The notes below the pieces were generated by a model, which was given only the letters and a program-made list of their open reading frames with translations, was not told where the DNA came from and ran no database searches. Shown piece after piece: positions 5,770 through 10,578 of a stretch of DNA of 10,578 nt. Position 1 is the first letter of the stretch, and each line of letters begins with the position of its first letter. The translations under genes and the position numbers were made by a program. Source of the DNA: an uncultured Clostridia bacterium (GTDB lineage Bacteria; Bacillota; Clostridia; Christensenellales; Borkfalkiaceae); contig CALVPW010000023.1 of assembly GCA_944354085.1 (NCBI GenBank), positions 1-10,578 on the forward strand. The letters run 5' to 3'.

Positions 5770-6732
5770 TTACATGGAGATCATCTGCAGCGTCTCGTAG
5801 AGTTCGTAATTGAACTTCTTTTTCATGGAGACTGCCTCGATGATGTCCATATCGATGATCTCGTTCTTGCGGATACCGACCACGCGGTTGCCGATGCCGT
5901 CTTTGAGAAGGCGCACCGCCTTGTTGCCGAACTGCGCCGCAAGCATCCTGTCCGCCATCGAGGGCGAACCGCCGCGCTGCATATGCCCGATGCAGGTCGA
6001 GCGCACCGAATAGGTGGTGACTTCCTGCAATTCGCGCGCGAATTTTTCGGCAGAGGTCACCCCTTCCGCCACGATGATGATGTTGGAGTGCTTGCCGTTG
6101 GCGCGCGAGCGGTTGATGCGCAGGACGATATCGTCGAGATTGTAGCTGATCTCGGGCACGACGATGATCTCCGCGCCCGACGCGATCCCCGTATACAGCG
6201 CGATGTCGCCGCAATGGCGCCCCATCACTTCGACGACGGAGATACGCTCATGCGAATTCATCGTGTCGCGGAGCTTATTGACGACTTCGAGGCAGGTGTT
6301 CACCGCCGTATCGAAGCCGAGCGTATAGTCGGTATATTCGAGGTCGTTGTCGATGGTGCCGGGGATGCCGATGGTGGGAATGCCGTAGTCCTCCGGCAGG
6401 CACTTCGCCCCGCGGAAGGAACCGTCCCCGCCGATGACGACGAGCCCTTCGATGCCGCGGCGTTCAAGGGTCGCGACAGCCTGCTTTTGTCCGTCGACGG
6501 TGAGCATCTCCAAACAGCGCGCCGTTCTCAGTTTGGTGCCGCCGCGCTGAACGATATCCGAAACGGAACGCATCTCCATGGGCATCATCTTATCCTCGAT
6601 GAGTCCCGCATATCCGCGTTCGACGCCGTATACTTCCATCCCGAAGTAGATCGCCGTTCTCACGACCGCGCGGATCGCCGCGTTCATCCCGGGCGCATCG
6701 CCGCCGCTTGTCAAAAGTCCGATTCGTTTCAT
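5770..6732 (-). CDS. pfkA: ATP-dependent 6-phosphofructokinase
   Basis: A 320-residue enzyme, the normal size for bacterial PfkA, which converts fructose 6-phosphate to fructose 1,6-bisphosphate at the committed step of glycolysis. Motifs: GGDAPGMN (10-17, ATP binding), GGDGS (101-105) with Gly104, PGTIDND (124-130) with catalytic Asp128, MGRHCGDIA (170-178) and HMQRGGSP (250-257). Gly at 104 and at 125 mark the ATP-using type; the pyrophosphate-using type has Asp and Lys there. Arg21 and Arg25 match allosteric-site arginines of the E. coli enzyme, so ADP/PEP control is likely. The ATG at 6730-6732 has GGAGGA (6739-6744) upstream; longer in-frame starts lie over the promoter and are rejected. 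It follows dnaE, as in many Clostridia, but has its own promoter. I see no strong terminator between its stop and the next promoter. Confidence 0.98.
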   Translation of the reverse strand: MKRIGLLTSGGDAPGMNAAIRAVVRTAIYFGMEVYGVERGYAGLIEDKMMPMEMRSVSDIVQRGGTKLRTARCLEMLTVDGQKQAVATLERRGIEGLVVIGGDGSFRGAKCLPEDYGIPTIGIPGTIDNDLEYTDYTLGFDTAVNTCLEVVNKLRDTMNSHERISVVEVMGRHCGDIALYTGIASGAEIIVVPEISYNLDDIVLRINRSRANGKHSNIIIVAEGVTSAEKFARELQEVTTYSVRSTCIGHMQRGGSPSMADRMLAAQFGNKAVRLLKDGIGNRVVGIRKNEIIDMDIIEAVSMKKKFNYELYETLQMISM

Positions 6733-6793
6733 GAAACTTCCTCCGTCTTGGGTAAACTTTTCATTCTTCTTCCCGCCAACAGCATTCCATGCT

Positions 6794-6822
6794 ATTATAG
6801 CAAATCTTTCCCGAAAAGAAAA
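6794..6822 (-). promoter_or_regulatory. Extended -10 promoter of pfkA
   Basis: The minus strand reads TGCTATAAT (6794-6802), a perfect -10 with a TG extension. The -35 region (TTTTCT, 6817-6822, 17-base spacing) is weak, as expected for extended -10 promoters. The -10 lies within a small dyad GCTA-TTA-TAGC (6791-6801). The predicted start is near 6787, giving a leader of about 54 bases. Confidence 0.75.
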
Positions 6823-6907
6823 GAGGTTTTTTGGCTTTTTTGCGAAAACTTTTGCCTGCGCCCGCCGCATTTTGCCGTACGGACGTTTTTATACCGCCGC
6901 GCCGTAT

Positions 6908-9900
6908 TTATACAAGCTTGATACAGGCAGACGGCAGGAAGGTTTTGAGCTCCGCCGTGAGCGCGCGCGAGAGCCTGACCGCGTATTCGTACCGCTTCCC
7001 GCCGTGCAATATCTTGGTCCTGACGTCCCCGCCATAGGCGGAGATGGTCTCGATGAGTTCGGAAAAATCCTCGTCGGAAAGGGCGCGCGCGTCCAGCCAA
7101 AGCACCTGCGGCAGGGCAGGCTGCGCAGCGGGCGCCTCTTCGGGCGTTTCGTCGGGCGGCACGAACGCGGTGAGCGTATCCAAAATGATGCTCGGCAGCT
7201 TTTCGGAAGGGATATCGATCTTGCCCGCAAGCCGCACGACCGCATCTGTTTTGAGGTAGGGTTTGATCTTTTCGTAAACGCGCGGGAAGGCGAGGCACTC
7301 CACGCTGCCGTACAGGTCTTCGATCGTGATGAACGCCATGATCGCACCCGCGCGGGTGTTGATCTTTTTGACGCCCGAGACGATGCCCCCCATCGTCACC
7401 TGATCGCCCGCTTTGATCTGATGATACGTCCTGTCCCCCGTCTCCTCGTCCTCTTCAAAATCGGCGAGCAGCCCCGTATGGAAGTTGCAGTCGGCAAAAT
7501 GCGCGGCGTACGCGCCGAAGGGATGCCCGCTGACGTACACGCCGAGGACGGATTTTTCCCGCGAGAGACGCTCTGCGGTGCTCCACTCGGGAAGATCGGG
7601 ATAGGCGGCTTTGGGCGCTTCGTCGGCGATGATATCGCCGAAGAGCGACATTTGCGCGCTCGATTTTTGCTTGTCGATGGCGGCGATGCGGCGCATGAGC
7701 TCCTCGTACACCGCGTGATATTGGGCGCGTTTTTTGCCCATCGAATCGAACGCGCCGCCAAAGATGAGGCTCTCCACCATCTTTTTATTGATGAATTTGG
7801 TGCAGCGCATCAAAAAGTCTTCGAAATCCTTGAACGCGCCGTATTGCTCGCGCTCTTCGATGACTTTTTCCATCGCTGCGATACCCACGCCGCGCAGCGC
7901 GCACAGCCCGAAGCGGAGCCCGTCGCCCTGCACCGAGAAATATGCTTTGGACGCGTTGACGTCGGGCGGGTAGACGGCGATGTTCTTCTCCTTCATGTAT
8001 ACGACATATTTTGCGATCTCGTCGATCTTGTCGATACGGTTGTTGAGGACGCCCGCCAAAAACTCTTTGGGATAGTATTTTTTGAGGTACGCCGTCTGAT
8101 AGGTGACGACGGCGTACGCCGCCGCGTGCGATTTGTTGAAGGCGTAGGAGGCAAAGCTCTCCATCTGCGCAAAGAGTTCGGCGCTCACTTCTGGCGGGAT
8201 CCCGCGCGAGATGCACCCCGCGATGTTCCCCCCTTTGTCGATATCGCCGTAGATGAACTTGTCCTTTTGCGCCATCAGCTCGGAGCGGTGCTTCTTTGCC
8301 ATGGCGCGGCGGACGAGGTCTGCCTGTCCCAGCGAGTAGCCTGCAAGATTCTGGAAGATCTGCATGACCTGCTCCTGGTAGATGATGACGCCGTACGTCT
8401 TTTCGAGGATGGGAATGAGGTGCGGCGTGAGATAGGTGATGTGCGACGGGTCCGCCCTGTTCTTTAAGTATGTGGGGATAAAGTCCATGGGCCCAGGGCG
8501 GTACAGCGAGATCCCCGCGATGAGATCTTCGAGACAGTTGGGCTGGAGCTGTTTCATGAACCGCTTCATCCCGCCTTGTTCGAGCTGGAACACCGCGTCG
8601 GTATCCCCTTCCGAAATGAGCTGATACGCGCCCGCATCGCTGCAATCCTGCCCGAATTCGATCTCCCGTCCCGTATCCTCTTTGATATAATCGAGCGTCT
8701 TTTTGATATCGGTGAGGGTGGTGAGCGCCAAAAAGTCCATTTTGAGCATGCCGATGGATTCCACCTCTTTCATATCGAACTGGGTGGTGACGTCCTCTCC
8801 GTTGCGCGAGAGCGGCACGTTATCGGCGATCTTTTTGCGGCAGATGACGACGCCCGCGGCGTGCATCGACGTGTTGCGCGGCATGCCCTCGAGCTTGAGC
8901 CCCATGTCGATGACGCGCTTCAACTGCTCGTCCGATTCGTAGATCTGGATAAATTCCGTATTGCGCTTGCCTTCCTGATCGGCAAGTTTTTTGACCGCCT
9001 CGTCGTGAGCGTCGGGGTCGTTTTCCGTCTCGGCGACTTTTTTACGGCACTTTTCGATGTTGAGCCCCAAAAGCTCACGGATGGTGGATTTGCCGTCCAT
9101 GAGTTTGGTGACGCGGTCGGTATCCGAATACGGCACACTCATCACCCGTCCCACATCCTTGATGACGGCGCGCGACGCGAGCGTACCGAAGGTGACGATC
9201 TGCGCCACGTTCTCGGGATGATAACGGCGGCGGACGTATTCGATGGTCTCGCCGCGGCGCGCCGTGCAGAAGTCGACGTCAAAGTCGGGCATGGACACGC
9301 GGTCGGGATTGAGAAAACGCTCAAACAGCAGGTCGTACCGCAGCGGATCGACATTCGTGATGCCGATCGCGTATGCGACGATGCTCCCCACGCCCGAGCC
9401 GCGCCCGGGACCCACGGGGATGCCGTGCAGACGCGACCAGTTGATATAGTCCCACACGATGAGGAAGTAGTCGGCGAACCCCATCTTGATGATGATGCCG
9501 AGTTCGTACTCGGCGCGCTGTCTGATCTCGTCCGTGACGGGATCGTAGCGCTTGGGGAGCCCCTCCATCGTCAGTTTGGTGAGGTACTCGGGAGACGGCG
9601 TGCCGTCGTCCGCCGTATACAGCGGGATGAGCGACTTATCGTAGACGGGCGAGCCGTTGTCTTTCAGGTTGAAGGGCGTATCGGTATCCGAGACCTTATC
9701 GGCGATCACGCGCGTATTGGCGATGGCATCGGGCAGATTGGGGAAGAGCGCAGCCATCTCGTCGCCCGATTTCATATAGAATTCGTGCGTCTGCATCTTC
9801 ATGCGCGAGGGATCGTCGAGCGTGCGCTTGGTCTGGATGCACATGAGCACGTCCTGCATCTCCCAATCCTCTTTTTTGAGGTAATGCACGTCGTTGGTGG

Positions 9901-10492
9901 CGACGAGCTGGATGTCCGTCTCCCGCGCGAGCCGCACCAAAAGCGGCAGGATGCGTTTTTGCTCGGGGATCCCGTGGTCTTGGATCTCGATATAAAAATC
10001 TTCGCCGAACGCCGCCTTCATCTCCAGCGCGAACGCCTTGGCTTGCTCGTACTCCCCCGCCATGAGAAGACGCGGGATGCGCCCCGCAAGGCAGGCGGAA
10101 AGGCAGATGACCCCCTCGGTATGCTCTTTGAGGACGGTGTAGTCGATGCGCGGACGATAGTAATATCCGTCGACGAAGGCGAGCGAATCGAGCTGGACCA
10201 GATTGACGTACCCCGCCTTGTTTTTGGCGAGGAGGATGAGGTGATCGGCGTGCTGATCGATATGCTCGCGGTAGTCGTCCACCACGTAAAACTCGCACCC
10301 GATGATGTATTTGATGCCGTTCTTCTTGCACTTTTCGGCAAAACGCAGGGATGCGTACATGTTGCCGTGGTCTGTGACCGCCACGGCGGAGATGTTGTTC
10401 TCCTTGCAGTGGCGCACAAGATCGTCCACCTTCACCGCACCGTCGAGAAGGCTGTATTCGGTATGCAGATGGAGATGTACGAAATCCGTCAT
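6908..10492 (-). CDS. dnaE: DNA polymerase III subunit alpha DnaE
   Basis: A 1194-residue family C replicative polymerase. Domain order: PHP domain (about 4-205), with HLHLHTEYS (6-14), TDHGN (40-44), CE (66-67), H84, SAC (132-134) and NDVH (200-203), a metal-ligand set that looks complete; polymerase palm with GPGRGSGVGS (361-370), the catalytic PDFDVDF (Asp403 and Asp405) and Asp586 in KMDFLAL; fingers with YRPGPMDFIP (664-673) and FNKSHAAAYA (785-794); a helix-hairpin-helix region (about 840-920); a clamp-binding motif QMSLF (947-951); an OB fold (about 1030-1110); and a Pro/Ala/Glu linker (1112-1127) to a short C-terminal domain. A Lys/Glu-rich stretch (about 476-512) looks like an insertion. 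The ATG at 10490-10492 overlaps the whiA stop by four bases, with GAGGAA at 10501-10506. Confidence 0.98.
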   Translation of the reverse strand: MTDFVHLHLHTEYSLLDGAVKVDDLVRHCKENNISAVAVTDHGNMYASLRFAEKCKKNGIKYIIGCEFYVVDDYREHIDQHADHLILLAKNKAGYVNLVQLDSLAFVDGYYYRPRIDYTVLKEHTEGVICLSACLAGRIPRLLMAGEYEQAKAFALEMKAAFGEDFYIEIQDHGIPEQKRILPLLVRLARETDIQLVATNDVHYLKKEDWEMQDVLMCIQTKRTLDDPSRMKMQTHEFYMKSGDEMAALFPNLPDAIANTRVIADKVSDTDTPFNLKDNGSPVYDKSLIPLYTADDGTPSPEYLTKLTMEGLPKRYDPVTDEIRQRAEYELGIIIKMGFADYFLIVWDYINWSRLHGIPVGPGRGSGVGSIVAYAIGITNVDPLRYDLLFERFLNPDRVSMPDFDVDFCTARRGETIEYVRRRYHPENVAQIVTFGTLASRAVIKDVGRVMSVPYSDTDRVTKLMDGKSTIRELLGLNIEKCRKKVAETENDPDAHDEAVKKLADQEGKRNTEFIQIYESDEQLKRVIDMGLKLEGMPRNTSMHAAGVVICRKKIADNVPLSRNGEDVTTQFDMKEVESIGMLKMDFLALTTLTDIKKTLDYIKEDTGREIEFGQDCSDAGAYQLISEGDTDAVFQLEQGGMKRFMKQLQPNCLEDLIAGISLYRPGPMDFIPTYLKNRADPSHITYLTPHLIPILEKTYGVIIYQEQVMQIFQNLAGYSLGQADLVRRAMAKKHRSELMAQKDKFIYGDIDKGGNIAGCISRGIPPEVSAELFAQMESFASYAFNKSHAAAYAVVTYQTAYLKKYYPKEFLAGVLNNRIDKIDEIAKYVVYMKEKNIAVYPPDVNASKAYFSVQGDGLRFGLCALRGVGIAAMEKVIEEREQYGAFKDFEDFLMRCTKFINKKMVESLIFGGAFDSMGKKRAQYHAVYEELMRRIAAIDKQKSSAQMSLFGDIIADEAPKAAYPDLPEWSTAERLSREKSVLGVYVSGHPFGAYAAHFADCNFHTGLLADFEEDEETGDRTYHQIKAGDQVTMGGIVSGVKKINTRAGAIMAFITIEDLYGSVECLAFPRVYEKIKPYLKTDAVVRLAGKIDIPSEKLPSIILDTLTAFVPPDETPEEAPAAQPALPQVLWLDARALSDEDFSELIETISAYGGDVRTKILHGGKRYEYAVRLSRALTAELKTFLPSACIKLV

Positions 10493-10578
10493 GATCGTGT
10501 TTCCTCGTAAAGCTGCATGAGCTTTCGCATCCTGTGATTGAGCCCGCCCTTGCTCACGCCGAGCAGATCGGCAAGTTC
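10489..10578 (-). CDS. whiA: WhiA, C-terminal end (runs off right edge)
   Basis: The last 29 codons of a gene entering from the right edge. The peptide begins ELADLLGVSKGGLNHRMRKL and matches the recognition region of the C-terminal helix-turn-helix of WhiA, the conserved DNA-binding protein of Gram-positive bacteria linked to cell division and chromosome segregation. Its TGA (10489-10491) overlaps the dnaE ATG by four bases, so the two are translationally coupled. The position just ahead of dnaE-pfkA agrees with gene order known from Clostridia. Only the end is visible, so the homing-endonuclease-like N-terminal domain cannot be checked. Confidence 0.88.
   Translation of the reverse strand, partial: ELADLLGVSKGGLNHRMRKLMQLYEETRS

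Noticed and set aside
6733..6907. A terminator between dnaE and pfkA
   Set aside because: Only short stems are present and none is followed by a convincing T run, so I do not call one; read-through from dnaE into pfkA is possible.
8576..10510. A 644-codon plus-strand open frame opposite dnaE (and a 578-codon one at 6731-8467)
   Set aside because: Both lie over dnaE and its downstream spacer, are rich in Val/Asp/Arg/His as expected of an antisense shadow, and lack any domain I recognise.

Overview
The window is a stretch of chromosomal housekeeping genes from what looks like an anaerobic, fairly GC-rich member of the Clostridia (Firmicutes). The evidence is a class III (oxygen-sensitive) ribonucleotide reductase, strong purine-rich ribosome binding sites, near-consensus sigma-A promoters, and the whiA-dnaE-pfkA gene order known from Clostridia. 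The exact lineage is inference; an uncultured gut clade such as Christensenellales would fit. Every convincing gene is on the minus strand, so transcription runs from high to low coordinates.

In transcription order: (1) the last 29 codons of whiA overlap the start of dnaE (10489-10492). (2) dnaE (6908-10492) encodes the DNA polymerase III alpha subunit with an intact-looking PHP domain. (3) pfkA (5770-6732), ATP-dependent 6-phosphofructokinase, follows a 175-base gap holding its own extended -10 promoter. (4) A second, unrelated sugar-phosphate kinase of the PfkB/1-phosphofructokinase family (4640-5563) has its own promoter and a leader with two hairpins, and is followed after one base by an HD-domain phosphohydrolase (3973-4638). 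(5) A 454-base gene-free stretch (3519-3972) holds a long stem-loop element with flanking direct repeats, the terminator of the kinase/HD operon, and the nrdD promoter with NrdR-type operator boxes. (6) nrdD and nrdG (1344-3518 and 817-1338) form a coupled operon closed by an intrinsic terminator. (7) A perfect-consensus promoter drives an M29-family aminopeptidase gene that runs off the left edge.

The genes are mostly separate housekeeping jobs: replication (dnaE), dNTP supply without oxygen (nrdDG), glycolytic and sugar-phosphate phosphorylation (pfkA, PfkB-type kinase) and peptide turnover. I see no defence system, mobile-element gene, CRISPR array, tRNA or rRNA. The points most worth a second look are regulatory and non-coding: the helically phased NrdR boxes at nrdD, the 126-base stem-loop element at 3855-3980, and the hairpin leader of the PfkB-type kinase.
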